Source: an uncultured Lachnospiraceae bacterium (GTDB lineage: Bacteria; Bacillota; Clostridia; Lachnospirales; Lachnospiraceae). From it: a stretch of DNA of 64,000 nucleotides. The position numbers and the translations under genes were made by a program. Positions 45,087 to 54,548 of this stretch are shown here, piece after piece. Positions within the stretch are counted from its first letter, which is position 1; every line of letters begins with the position of its first letter. The notes below the pieces were generated by a model that made no database searches, was not told the DNA's origin, and was given only the letters and a program-made list of their open reading frames with translations. Location of the stretch: assembly GCA_910588405.1 (NCBI GenBank), contig CAJUPT010000008.1, positions 1 through 64,000 on the forward strand. Reading direction: 5' to 3'.

Positions 45087-47318
45087 TCACAGACTGGCAG
45101 CACTTTTCCGAATGCTTTGCAGCATTCCTTTTCTCCTGCGGAAAACAAAACCTCCAACACAAAACTGGAACGTCAGCAGACTGACCGCTTCTGCTCCATG
45201 ATATCTCCCCCGCCCTACATAAGACACCCGGAAGCTTCCCGTCCGTCCACTGGGAACAATGACACGCAGCACATGATTGTCCCCGGCCTGTACCAGCAGC
45301 TCCTCCCCGGTTCGCAGCTCCTTCGCTTTATAGCCGGGATACCACAAAAGGGGCACCTCTATCCATCCGTCATTTCCGCCGTTCGTATAGGTCACAGTAA
45401 CCGTTGTTCCCTTCTTTTGGCGCTCCAGTACCTGCACAGAATCTGCGGAAGTGAGATACCGATCAGCTGTAAGCTGCCCCTCATCGGTTCCGTAGATCAG
45501 GTATTCTTTATTCTGTCCGAGGGCTGAATTATCTATTCTGACAGACTGCAGCCTGCGCAGACAAGGTTCACTGCTCTGGAGTAACCCCCCTCCCAGAGAA
45601 ATACAGCTGTAGATACCAGCGCACACCAGCGCTGCCATGACAAGCTTTTTCTCCTGCGCTCTTTCACCGCCGGAATATTCCCGCGCCCCCGCATCCGCCA
45701 GGGCCATCACGGCCATAGCCGTAGCCGGTCCCAAAAGCCTCCAAGGAAACTGGACCGTCCTTGTCAGCGTGTCCAAAACTATCAGCTTCTCCAATCTGTT
45801 CCAGGGAACCAGCGTAGTGCTGCAAAGCAGACATCCCGCACCAAACCAGAACAGCTTTCTCCCAAAACTTCCCTTTCCTTTTTTCCTGTAAAAAAACAGC
45901 CATATGCAGCCAAGCATACAAAGGCTGACGGAAATCCCCAGGGTGATAGACATTTCCCAACGAATCCCGTTTTCAAGTGGATGGGAAACACCAATCTCAT
46001 CGCCCAGCAAGCAAAACAGCTGCGCCGGTATCACCGCCTGCTCATAAAACAAATTCTCTGCAGCATTCAAATTCAAGTCCAGCCGGTAAAAATCGAAGAA
46101 CGGTACCAAAAACCACAGGTTCAGCAGCAGGAGCACACCGATACTTTTCAGAAGGGCAAGCCAACGCCTGTCCACAAACAGATTTCTGAAATAAGCCAGC
46201 CCCAGATAAACTGCCAGCAGTGCCGTCAGCAATGTACTAATCAGATGGGACTGAAAAATACCGGTAGCGCCCATCACCAGCCGCGACCATTTCCTCGGAT
46301 CACCCAGCAACACATGATACATTCCGCTGACCGCCAAAGGCAGAAAGCATAAGGCGAGGGCCTCCCCCAGAGCAGCCCGCTGGTATACACAACTGAAACG
46401 GTAAATAGAAAGCGTATAGACCACAAAGGCCAGCGCAGCATAATAGGAAGAATGGGTCATGGATTTCACGGCATCATACATGATGAGCGCCGTGGACAGG
46501 TTCACCAGAAAAAGAAAGAACGAAAATGCCGCCACTGCAGACACTCCCATCAGACGCAATAGAGCTGGAATATATAGAAATAATTCCGGATACAGCGCTG
46601 CCGTCCCATAACCATACCCATTCAGATGAGGTGGATGAATCCGCACCGGGAACTGGCCGCACAGCAGCCCATCCTTAATTCCCTCCACACGGGCCAGGTG
46701 AAAAGCCAGATCGTGGCCATTAATCAGATACCCTTTCATCAGAGGATAGCTGGAAAACGCCACTGCCAAACACACCAACGCGCCATACAGCCCCTCCTCC
46801 TTTGCAGCCGTCTTCCCCCGAAAATAGTACAAACCCCATGCCACATACAAAACCAAAAATAAAAGCATGCAAAGCAGCGCATCCCTGCTAAGCGGACGAT
46901 CTCCGCTAACTATCATCGCCGCTACCTCCACCCGTTCAGCCTCACTTCCGTCATAGCCCGCATATACGATGCGGAACAGCACATCATTGGAAGGCTCCTC
47001 CAACTGGAATGCATAGGAAAAATCAGCAGACATATTGTTGATTGGCGTAGTGAGGACACTCCCCTGCTCCTCCGAATAAACCTGAAAAACAGCCTCCGGA
47101 ACAGTCCCCTCCGCTTCTACCTCAAGGCTGACTGTATATGTCCCGGCTGACAGAGAAAGCCTGGGCAGAATATCCGTCACATTATCATAACTCATACACT
47201 CGGGATAAAACACCCTGCTAAAATCATCTTTCCTGTGCTGCAAAAACATACCGCACAGAATCGCCCCAGCCAGGATGTAGATTCTGATCGATACGATTTT
47301 TTCATGTAAAAGCTTCAT
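45087..47318 (-). CDS. large membrane protein, GT-C/YfhO-like
   Basis: 743 residues. An N-terminal helix is followed by an extracellular beta-rich domain (about 45-145), about twelve membrane helices, and a C-terminal extracellular domain of about 150 residues with one last helix. The first main loop reads LINGHDLAFHLARVEGIKDG, then YGYGTAALYPELFLYIPALL, placing a conserved-looking Asp and His outside, as in GT-C lipid-dependent glycosyltransferases. It probably decorates the exported polysaccharide or teichoic acid at the outer surface; donor unknown. Confidence 0.65.
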   Translation of the reverse strand: MKLLHEKIVSIRIYILAGAILCGMFLQHRKDDFSRVFYPECMSYDNVTDILPRLSLSAGTYTVSLEVEAEGTVPEAVFQVYSEEQGSVLTTPINNMSADFSYAFQLEEPSNDVLFRIVYAGYDGSEAERVEVAAMIVSGDRPLSRDALLCMLLFLVLYVAWGLYYFRGKTAAKEEGLYGALVCLAVAFSSYPLMKGYLINGHDLAFHLARVEGIKDGLLCGQFPVRIHPPHLNGYGYGTAALYPELFLYIPALLRLMGVSAVAAFSFFLFLVNLSTALIMYDAVKSMTHSSYYAALAFVVYTLSIYRFSCVYQRAALGEALALCFLPLAVSGMYHVLLGDPRKWSRLVMGATGIFQSHLISTLLTALLAVYLGLAYFRNLFVDRRWLALLKSIGVLLLLNLWFLVPFFDFYRLDLNLNAAENLFYEQAVIPAQLFCLLGDEIGVSHPLENGIRWEMSITLGISVSLCMLGCIWLFFYRKKGKGSFGRKLFWFGAGCLLCSTTLVPWNRLEKLIVLDTLTRTVQFPWRLLGPATAMAVMALADAGAREYSGGERAQEKKLVMAALVCAGIYSCISLGGGLLQSSEPCLRRLQSVRIDNSALGQNKEYLIYGTDEGQLTADRYLTSADSVQVLERQKKGTTVTVTYTNGGNDGWIEVPLLWYPGYKAKELRTGEELLVQAGDNHVLRVIVPSGRTGSFRVSYVGRGRYHGAEAVSLLTFQFCVGGFVFRRRKGMLQSIRKSAASL

Positions 47319-47457
47319 CCTTTGTCCTCCCCCATAGAAACGCCTGCTACACCCGCCTGATCAATATCCTCTATATCTCTGCGCTCCACCCAGCTTTTCC
47401 ACGCCTTTTCATACCATTACATCCTCTTCCATGCTGCCCTGTGCCTTTCCGCTCCCT

Positions 47458-48690
47458 TTAAAAACCCAGATACTCCGTCCATTTCCCAATGTATTCCACC
47501 AGCCTGCCCGCCGAAGCGCTCACATTGATCGCGTCAAATTTGCCCAGCGCCGCCAGATAGACTAACAGGAGCAGCCCGGGCGCGGGATTCGTCCGCAGAG
47601 CTTCTTTTTTCTCCTCCAGGCATTTTACCATGGCCCTGTCCCCTGATGCCAGCAGATAAAAGATTAATAGGAAATCAAAAATCAAAAACCCCGCAAACCA
47701 CCGTCCCCAGTCCACAGTGATCACAAATATTGGGATATAAGGGAGATGACAGGCCATCATCAGCCAGAAGCTGAGCCTGTCTTTCTTTTCTATATGCCTC
47801 CGGTAAGAAATCCAGAGACGCACCAGGAAAATCCACAGAGGCAGCAGCAAAGCACAGGCTGCAAGGCCGGTTTTGATACAGTCGCCGATCATATATTTTC
47901 CAAAAGCATTCCAGTGATCGCTGAATTTTCCAAAATATTCAAACTGCAGCACTGTCTCATTCACATTCTGCAAAGATGTTCGGGCAATGACCTTCTCATA
48001 CATCTCATGAGCATTGGCACAGTTTACCTTTGAGAACAGCTGCAGATACAAAGCCAGGGCGAAGCAGGAGCCAAACAGCAGCAGTCCGTAAGCCCCATAT
48101 TTTTTCCTGTCCTCGCTTTGGAAAAATTCATGGATCAGGATTGCCGCCGGCAGCGGAAAATAAATAAACACATATACCTGATGGGTCAAAACGGCTGCCA
48201 ATACCAGCGCCGTCACGCCGAGCCATTTTTTCGGATTTTTTGTTGCAATGGAGAGCATAAAAATCAGCAGCGTATCGATAACCAGAAAGGTGTCCATTCT
48301 GCCAAAGGTATTCTGCTGGAACAAATAGACGATGCTGGCCGGGGAGGCTATCCAAAGCGCACAGAGAAAAGCCGCCATTCCCCGCATGTCCGCCCCGGTT
48401 CTTTTTATGAATCTGCCGACAGCTGCCGCAGCGATCAGACATAGACCTATCCCTACAGCCATTAAAACCACATACAGATTACTGGTATACAGCTGAGGGA
48501 AGATCAGACCGACAAGGCTTCCCACCAGCAGCCTTGAGCTAAATCCAAACTCATAGCCCACCGTATAATAAGTGGTACACCAGCTATCCAGCTCTTCCAT
48601 ATCCGGAACATGTAAAAGCAGTCCGGTAAAAAAGATCAAAAAAACAAATATTTCTATCTGGCAGCGGCACAGCCAGCCCTTCTTTTTCAT
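47458..48690 (-). CDS. multispanning membrane protein of the polysaccharide locus
   Basis: 410 residues from MKKKGWLCRCQIEIF, with AAGGAG ten bases upstream; an earlier in-frame start lacks a binding site. About ten membrane helices are present. SWCTTYYTVGYEFGFSSRLL near residue 35 and QNTFGRMDTFLVIDTLLIFM near 130 recall EpsG/Wzy- or GT-C-like proteins, but no family can be named safely. It is the first sizeable gene of the locus in transcription order. Confidence 0.6.
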   Translation of the reverse strand: MKKKGWLCRCQIEIFVFLIFFTGLLLHVPDMEELDSWCTTYYTVGYEFGFSSRLLVGSLVGLIFPQLYTSNLYVVLMAVGIGLCLIAAAAVGRFIKRTGADMRGMAAFLCALWIASPASIVYLFQQNTFGRMDTFLVIDTLLIFMLSIATKNPKKWLGVTALVLAAVLTHQVYVFIYFPLPAAILIHEFFQSEDRKKYGAYGLLLFGSCFALALYLQLFSKVNCANAHEMYEKVIARTSLQNVNETVLQFEYFGKFSDHWNAFGKYMIGDCIKTGLAACALLLPLWIFLVRLWISYRRHIEKKDRLSFWLMMACHLPYIPIFVITVDWGRWFAGFLIFDFLLIFYLLASGDRAMVKCLEEKKEALRTNPAPGLLLLVYLAALGKFDAINVSASAGRLVEYIGKWTEYLGF

Positions 48691-48714
48691 TCTCCATCCA
48701 CTCCTTATCATACA

Positions 48715-48831
48715 TTATGAATAGTGTTCCAGGTCTGTCGGTCTGTATCCGTCACGGCAAAAACCATGGGGATAACAAAAAGCTGCCAGCAATACCATAA
48801 CCGGCAGCAGGAACACAAACGCATACGTCAT
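48715..48831 (-). CDS. short membrane peptide, possibly a gene remnant
   Basis: 38 residues from MTYAFVFLLPVMVLLAAFCY, with AAAGGATG seven bases ahead of the ATG. One membrane helix is followed by a short polar tail ending DGYRPTDLEHYS. It ends 25 bases before the start of the next membrane-protein gene. It may be a real small gene or the surviving N-terminus of a lost GT-C type protein. Confidence 0.35.
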   Translation of the reverse strand: MTYAFVFLLPVMVLLAAFCYPHGFCRDGYRPTDLEHYS

Positions 48832-48936
48832 CCTTTTATTATTTTTCAAATCAAAATTCCCTAAAATATTCATGCAAACATTATAAGGCACATTCCCCAA
48901 AAAAGCAATCTTTACCGGCGGGAAGCCCCAGGTTAA

Positions 48937-49659
48937 AGGCTGCCGCAATCATTTACGGCAGCCTCTGGTCCGCATTCCGGCGGCGGCCGTCTGTTCGGAC
49001 CGTTAATCGGAAATTATGCGCTGTCTCATCCAAATATTGTTTTCAATACAGTTGTCTCCACCCGGGCAAATAATATTCGAGCCCTTATAGATGGCAAAGC
49101 AGATATTATCATTGACTGTGGCTACATCGATGAGCCGGAAAACATGACCCATTTAGACTGTACCAAATATATTACAAATTTGGATATTATTATGAATTTT
49201 TGCAGGCGGCATCATTTACAGCACTACTTTTTCTATACGTCCAAATTATATTTATGCGTACCTAAAGACAGCGTTTACGCCGACTACCATACCATTACGC
49301 TGAAACAATTATCGGGGATACCCGTAATCAGAAGCAGTCTTACCTGCGATTTTGAAATGTGGCTGGACGCCATCGAAGAATATTCAAATCTGAAATTTAA
49401 CACCATTATGACTGTCGATAACGACACCTGTAACAATTTGATTTTTCATCATAATTACAACACGCTTATCATGTCCAGCTATGTGATGAATGATAAACGA
49501 TTTCATAACTTCTGCAAACTGATTCCCGTAACCGACTCTATTGCGGAGCGTGATTTTTTTATCTATGCCCGAAAAGGGAACTCACATGTGACCGGCTTTC
49601 TAAAATCCGCCCTAAACCATTTTGACTGGCGATTGCTGCTGTTGGAAAATCCTTTGTGA
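48937..49659 (+). pseudogene. LysR-family substrate-binding domain lacking the DNA-binding domain
   Basis: The frame is open from an in-frame TAA at 48934 to the stop at 49659 but has no good start. Translation gives SGGGRLFGPLIGNYALSHPN, then ADIIIDCGYID, LYLCVPKDSVYADYHTITLK and LSGIPVIRS, the co-inducer-binding domain of a LysR-type regulator. The entire N-terminal winged helix is missing. It points away from the polysaccharide locus and marks its upstream edge, where a rearrangement probably removed the 5' end. Confidence 0.7.
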
Positions 49660-49789
49660 ATGCCGGCGCCGCTGTTTTCCCGCCGCCGTATCAGACGCCA
49701 TTATTCCGCGAGGCGCCTTATACATGTTACGGTCACTCTTTCCTGTCCGCAGCCATATAATAAAGAAAACAATCGCCTATGGAGCTTTT

Positions 49790-50266
49790 ATGACACAATC
49801 TTTTCTGACCCCGGTTTACGGTGTCATTCAAAATATTTCTCAGTCCCCAAACCAATGCTGTGACAGCCTCATTACGCTGCTCACCTCCAACGGCCTCATC
49901 CGCTTCGCAGCAGGTCCCGATACCTTTATCATCGACTCGGCCAGACTTTCTCCCGGCATGTCTGTGGCGGCCTTTTACGACCCGCGCCTGCCGGTACCCC
50001 TGATCTTCCCGCCCCAATATCAAGCGGTGATCATTGCCAGACGGCGGCAGAATGAAAATGTGGCGGCCGGATTCTTCGACAGGAACCTGGTTGCCGCCGA
50101 TCAGTCCCTGCAATTAAATATCGGAGCTTCCACAGAAGTCACCACCGCCAACGGCCTGCCTTTTCCATGCAGCCCCGGCGGGCAGTATCTTGCGGTATTC
50201 TATGCCGCAACAACCAGAAGCATCCCACCGCAAACCGCACCGCGGAGGATCGTGGTGTTTTGCTGA
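49790..50266 (+). CDS. small conserved protein of unknown function
   Basis: 158 residues from MTQSFLTPVYGVIQNISQSP, set by GGAG five bases before the ATG. It is beta-rich, with FAAGPDTFIIDSARLSPGMS, VAAFYDPRLPVPLIFPPQYQ and a C-terminal YAATTRSIPPQTAPRRIVVF. From memory, proteins with this P-Q-Y and T-x-S-I-P-x-Q-T pattern are widespread in clostridia without assigned function. A strong terminator follows. Confidence 0.7.
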   Translation: MTQSFLTPVYGVIQNISQSPNQCCDSLITLLTSNGLIRFAAGPDTFIIDSARLSPGMSVAAFYDPRLPVPLIFPPQYQAVIIARRRQNENVAAGFFDRNLVAADQSLQLNIGASTEVTTANGLPFPCSPGGQYLAVFYAATTRSIPPQTAPRRIVVFC

Positions 50267-50271
50267 TGATG

Positions 50272-50298
50272 AGAGCTGCAGTATGCAGCTCTTTCTTT
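50272..50298 (+). terminator. rho-independent terminator
   Basis: AGAGCTGCA-GTA-TGCAGCTCT is a perfect 9-bp stem with a 3-base loop, followed by TTCTTT, directly after the stop of the 158-residue protein gene. Confidence 0.85.
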
Positions 50299-50338
50299 AT
50301 ATCATAGGAAAGTTCTACGGACTTCCTTATGATATAAA
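50296..50338. terminator. second stem-loop between convergent genes
   Basis: TTTATATCATAGGAAAGT and ACTTCCTTATGATATAAA are complementary with two or three mismatches around a short loop. It lies between convergent genes and can serve the minus-strand pRiA4b-like gene. Confidence 0.55.
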
Positions 50339-50404
50339 AACGCTCCGCAAGGATGCGCACCGAATGAAAAAGGATTCTTCATAGAAAAAGGCTATGGCAA
50401 GACT

Positions 50405-51133
50405 TTACTTGCCGCTGTCACAATCCGGCACAAACTGATCCGGATATTTTTCGCTTCCGGTATAACCGCAGACGCCAAAGCGCGGAGAATTACAAATTGG
50501 CAGCTGCATCTCCTCGCCGCAGTCATGCGCTTCCCCACATTCATCGCATAGAAAACCACAGCCATCATACAAGCACTCGGTACAGATCACCGTTGCTTTT
50601 TTCTCGCCGCACTCATCGCACAGATACTCAAGCGGATTATTTCTTGACAGAAGCGTCAGTTTTTCTCGTTTCCGGAACCCTTCTCTGTAACCGCAGACTT
50701 CAATCACCAGCTCCGTTGTAGAGCCAAAATCATATTCATAGCTGAATTTCACACCGGTTTCCAGCACTGTTTTTAGTTTGTGATTCATATTTTCGGCAGG
50801 CTCGCCCCAAAAAGAATCCTCATCAGGCGTCACGTCATAGCTGACGCCTTCGATCTCAAAGCTGCTTAGATGGCCGCAGCACTCTACCCAGATGTCCCTC
50901 AAAAAGGAATCCAGATCTTTTAATGTGGCGTCATCACGGATTTCAATCAGCAGCCAATACTGCTTCGAGTATTTCCCATAAATCGACAATTCGAAATATC
51001 CGCACTTTTTGCTGCCCTTCTCTCCATTCAAAACAGCCCTCCTCTTTTCACAACTGTTTAAATGCCGGAGCATATAAGCCTTCGTGTATTCCTTCCCACA
51101 ATATTTACATTTTCCTTTTGTCTGCGTTCGCAT
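50405..51133 (-). CDS. plasmid pRiA4b ORF-3 family protein
   Basis: 242 residues from MRTQTKGKCKYCGKEYTKA. An N-terminal zinc-finger-like C-x2-C-x9-H-x4-C pattern (CKYCGKEYTKAYMLRHLNSC) is followed by the pRiA4b ORF-3 domain (YFELSIYGKYSKQYWLLIEI, FSYEYDFGSTTELVIEVCGY). Near the C-terminus two Cys-pair knuckles occur (CDECGEKKATVICTEC and CDECGEAHDCG). The family often accompanies mobile DNA; its function is unknown. Confidence 0.85.
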   Translation of the reverse strand: MRTQTKGKCKYCGKEYTKAYMLRHLNSCEKRRAVLNGEKGSKKCGYFELSIYGKYSKQYWLLIEIRDDATLKDLDSFLRDIWVECCGHLSSFEIEGVSYDVTPDEDSFWGEPAENMNHKLKTVLETGVKFSYEYDFGSTTELVIEVCGYREGFRKREKLTLLSRNNPLEYLCDECGEKKATVICTECLYDGCGFLCDECGEAHDCGEEMQLPICNSPRFGVCGYTGSEKYPDQFVPDCDSGK

Positions 51134-51215
51134 AGATCGTCCTTTCATACATGATCATTTTAACTCGCTTTCACAGCCTGTTATCTGCTTTCTATTTGCT
51201 TTCAAAACATGCTGA

Positions 51216-52934
51216 TTATGCAAGCCGCACCATACAGTTCTTTCTCTTACATGCGATTCCATACTTAAAAATCGTTTCCATCCCATCCTCACGCAGCCCG
51301 GCTTCATAATCCAGCCGCCCGATCTGGCCAAGGGCTTCCTCACACGCCGCCTCAAGGCTCCCCTCGGCGTATTTGACCTCAATAATGATCCCAATCTCAT
51401 CTTCCTCAATCTCAATTAAAATATCACTGTAGCCGTCGCCAGATTCCACATTTGACCTGATATACCAGTCCTCCCGGTGGCTTAACAGGCCAAGAAGGAT
51501 ACCATGGTAAAAATTTTCCTTTTTAGGCTTGCGGGCGCTGGTGTCACGGATGCTGATAGTTTTCCTTAAATAAGCGTTTAACAGCTCCTCGACAGCCTTT
51601 GCATCTCCCCGGGCGACGGCGTCGCACAGTGCGTCCAGCCGCGGCGTATCCTTCCTGGCTTCCTCCTGGATCCATTCCATAACCTGCCTGATAAAGATCT
51701 CACGAATTTCCCGGTTCGGGATGGCCAGATCATAGATTCCCTTTTCCCCTTCTATCTCATCCCCTTCCTGCTTCCCTCTCTGGGTCAGATAGCCGGTGGT
51801 GAAAAGCAGGCTCCAGAGGTTGTCGATACTGCCGTATAAATTACGGTAAGTCAGTTCCTCATTAATCTTCTTTGTCACCGTTTTGCCATTAGCCAGTTCC
51901 TCGATCTCCCGGCGCACCCCGCCTTTCGCCATACGCAGGAAGGTGCGGATCACGTCGTTTCCGCTGGTGTTAATCCAAAAAGCTTTAGGAGCCGCTTTCG
52001 GGTTTGCGCGCATATAATCCACATAATTGATCACATCCCAGGGGCAGTAGACATCCGCATCTCCAAACCGGTATCCGTCGTACCATTCCTTCACCGCTCC
52101 ATATCTATCTTCCAATCCATAATATTCCAAAAGTCTTCTGACCTCTTCGTCGGAAAAACCAAAATGTTCATCAAACCGGGCGTTTGTAATCGAAAGCACC
52201 CGCAGATTATTCAACCCGGTAAAAATACTCTCCTTCGTCACCCTCAGGCAGCCTGTCAACACGGCAAGCTGCAGGCTGTTATTACTTTTCAGCGCCCGCC
52301 CTAAAAGCCCCCTGAGATGGCTGACCATCTCATCATAATAACCGAACTGCTGTGCTTTATCCAGCGGCACATCATATTCGTCGATCAGCAATACCACCTT
52401 CTGACCGTAATGCTTTTGGAGAAGAAAACACAATGTCCGCAAACCGCTTTCCATCACTCCATTTGTCATGATAAAACTATGCCGGCCGCTTAAATCTACA
52501 TTTACCAGTTGGGCATACTGTTCTTTCTCCTCGTCCGAAAGCCGGGGGCTGTCCTTCAAGAAAGGAAAACGCATCGCCTCGCAGCCTATAACAGCACAAA
52601 GCAAATCCCTGGCAGTTTCATATTGATTAGACGCAACATCCTTAAGCGTAATGGAAACCACGGGAAACTTTCCCATGTATTCCTCACAAAGCTTCTTCTC
52701 CCCTGCAATCCCCAGCCCGTCAAAGAGGCTGCCGTCGCATCCGTATTCAAAAAAGTACTGCAGCATATTCATATTCAGGGACTTCCCAAACCTCCTGGGG
52801 CGGGTAAACAGGTTGACCTCCCCCCAGTTCTCCAACAGTTCCTTGATCAGCCCTGTTTTGTCCACATAGTAGAAATCCTCCCTGCGGAGCTTTTCAAAAT
52901 TTTCGATGCCGATCGGCAGTTTTTTCATCATCAT
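51216..52934 (-). CDS. AAA-ATPase-like / PD-(D/E)XK nuclease family protein
   Basis: 572 residues. An AAA-ATPase-like domain (about 1-280) has a Walker A variant in FTRPRRFGKSLNMNMLQYFF and Walker B VVLLIDEYDVPL. The C-terminal region (about 440-560) holds a PD-(D/E)XK nuclease-like site, DILIEIEEDEIGIIIEVKYA. This family is very common and multicopy in anaerobic Firmicutes and Bacteroidetes; a mobile or conflict-related role is suspected but not shown. It faces the next ATPase gene divergently. Confidence 0.9.
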   Translation of the reverse strand: MMMKKLPIGIENFEKLRREDFYYVDKTGLIKELLENWGEVNLFTRPRRFGKSLNMNMLQYFFEYGCDGSLFDGLGIAGEKKLCEEYMGKFPVVSITLKDVASNQYETARDLLCAVIGCEAMRFPFLKDSPRLSDEEKEQYAQLVNVDLSGRHSFIMTNGVMESGLRTLCFLLQKHYGQKVVLLIDEYDVPLDKAQQFGYYDEMVSHLRGLLGRALKSNNSLQLAVLTGCLRVTKESIFTGLNNLRVLSITNARFDEHFGFSDEEVRRLLEYYGLEDRYGAVKEWYDGYRFGDADVYCPWDVINYVDYMRANPKAAPKAFWINTSGNDVIRTFLRMAKGGVRREIEELANGKTVTKKINEELTYRNLYGSIDNLWSLLFTTGYLTQRGKQEGDEIEGEKGIYDLAIPNREIREIFIRQVMEWIQEEARKDTPRLDALCDAVARGDAKAVEELLNAYLRKTISIRDTSARKPKKENFYHGILLGLLSHREDWYIRSNVESGDGYSDILIEIEEDEIGIIIEVKYAEGSLEAACEEALGQIGRLDYEAGLREDGMETIFKYGIACKRKNCMVRLA

Positions 52935-53135
52935 TTTTACCCATTCCTTTTGGGGTTATGCCTGGGTTGTCCGGTTAATGGTCTGCTTTTATTGTAACAG
53001 ATCAGGAGGTAAATGGGAAGAGAGAGTGGAAAAAACGGGAATTCCGTTTGAGTCCTGCCGTTGGTATGCCGATTCACAAAATTTTCCAAAAAACATATTT
53101 TTTCAAATTTTATATGAATATAACCTGATAAACAT

Positions 53136-53163
53136 TTGACTTTCACATAAAATAATGTAAAAT
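53136..53163 (+). promoter_or_regulatory. promoter of the DUF4143 ATPase gene
   Basis: TTGACT and TAAAAT are separated by 16 bases, ending about 24 bases before the ATG, in AT-rich DNA. Only a weak binding site (TAGGAA) lies between. Confidence 0.5.
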
Positions 53164-53186
53164 AATACCAAAAGTAGGAATGCCAT

Positions 53187-54479
53187 ATGATTTACAGAAA
53201 GCTATACATGGATCAGATTCTGCCGTTCATCAATACGCCGTTCACCAAGATTTTAACCGGCGTCCGCCGGTGCGGCAAATCGACGATTTTGTTGATGCTG
53301 CAGGAAGAATTAAAAAGCAAAGGAATCAAGCCGGAACAGATTTTATTTTACCGGTTTGACAGCCTCCGTTATGAAGAAATTGATACGGCCTCCAAGCTGT
53401 ACCGGGAGGTTAAGCAGCACCTGTGCAAAGAGAAAAAGACTTATCTTTTTCTGGATGAGGTGCAGGAGATTCAGGACTGGGAAAAAGCTGTAAATTCTTT
53501 TATGGCAGATTTTGATGTGGATATTTTCGTGACAGGATCAAATTCCAGGATGATGTCCTCTGAAATATCCACTTATCTGACAGGGCGCTGCATCTCTTTC
53601 CGGATATACCCTCTGTCTTTTTCGGAATATCTGGAATTCCGCGGCACATATACGAAACCGGGCGAACGGTATGCCGAATTTCACAGATATCTGCAGATGG
53701 GCGGGTTTCCTGCGCTGCAATTAAAGGAATATTCCCTTGATGAAGCTTATACGGTGGTGAAAGATATTTATCACGCAACAATTTTTACGGATATTGTGAA
53801 ACGCAGCCAGATCCGGAAGGTGGATCAGCTGGAAAGGGTAGTGAAATTCACCTTTTCCAACGTAGGGCAGACTTTTTCTGCGCTGACCCTTTCCAAATAT
53901 TTAAAAAGCTTAAACAGGCAAATGGATCCGGAAACCGTGTACAGTTATCTGCATAAGCTGGAAAATGCTTTTATTCTGCACCGCTGTTCCAGATATGATA
54001 TACAGGGAAAAGAAATTTTAAAAACACAGGAGAAGTTTTATCTCGCCGACACGTCCTTCCGGTTCAGTGTCCTCGGCTATGATGAAAATGCTGTGGCAGG
54101 CATGCTGGAAAATGTCGTATATATGGAACTTCTCCGCAGGGGGTACGACGTTTTTGTCGGCAAGCTGAGCCGCTGGGAAGTGGATTTTGTAGCGACACGC
54201 AGGGAAGAGAAAATCTACATCCAGATTTCAGAACGGATCGGGACGGCAGAAACGGAAAAAAGAGAGTATGGAAATTTACTTTCCATAGCGGACAATTATC
54301 CGAAATATGTGCTTCGGACGGATGCGTTTACAAGAGGAAATTATGAAGGGATCAGGACGATGCATGTGGCGGATTTTTTTGTTGGGGAAGGGGTGGTGAG
54401 AGACAATATGGCACAGATTTTGCGACTGGTAAAGCTAACAGAAATTGTTTCTGAAACAACATACAACGAATTAACCTAA
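53187..54479 (+). CDS. AAA ATPase with DUF4143 domain
   Basis: 430 residues. The N-terminal AAA_14 domain has Walker A TGVRRCGKSTIL and Walker B TYLFLDEVQEI, and the sensor-like FVTGSNSRMMS. The C-terminal DUF4143 domain ends in EVDFVATRREEKIYIQIS, a nuclease-like core. The family is frequent and scattered in anaerobes, with unknown function; members are thought to act on DNA. Confidence 0.92.
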   Translation: MIYRKLYMDQILPFINTPFTKILTGVRRCGKSTILLMLQEELKSKGIKPEQILFYRFDSLRYEEIDTASKLYREVKQHLCKEKKTYLFLDEVQEIQDWEKAVNSFMADFDVDIFVTGSNSRMMSSEISTYLTGRCISFRIYPLSFSEYLEFRGTYTKPGERYAEFHRYLQMGGFPALQLKEYSLDEAYTVVKDIYHATIFTDIVKRSQIRKVDQLERVVKFTFSNVGQTFSALTLSKYLKSLNRQMDPETVYSYLHKLENAFILHRCSRYDIQGKEILKTQEKFYLADTSFRFSVLGYDENAVAGMLENVVYMELLRRGYDVFVGKLSRWEVDFVATRREEKIYIQISERIGTAETEKREYGNLLSIADNYPKYVLRTDAFTRGNYEGIRTMHVADFFVGEGVVRDNMAQILRLVKLTEIVSETTYNELT

Positions 54480-54548
54480 GCCCAAAAGAATGCCGGGTAA
54501 TTTGGGAAAAATTACTGTAACCCCTTTCCCCTTTATGCATACACAGGG

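Noticed and set aside
51216..54479. The two divergent ATPase genes as a new defence pair
   Set aside because: Both families are very common and scattered in anaerobes and are often found alone, so adjacency is not evidence of a system.
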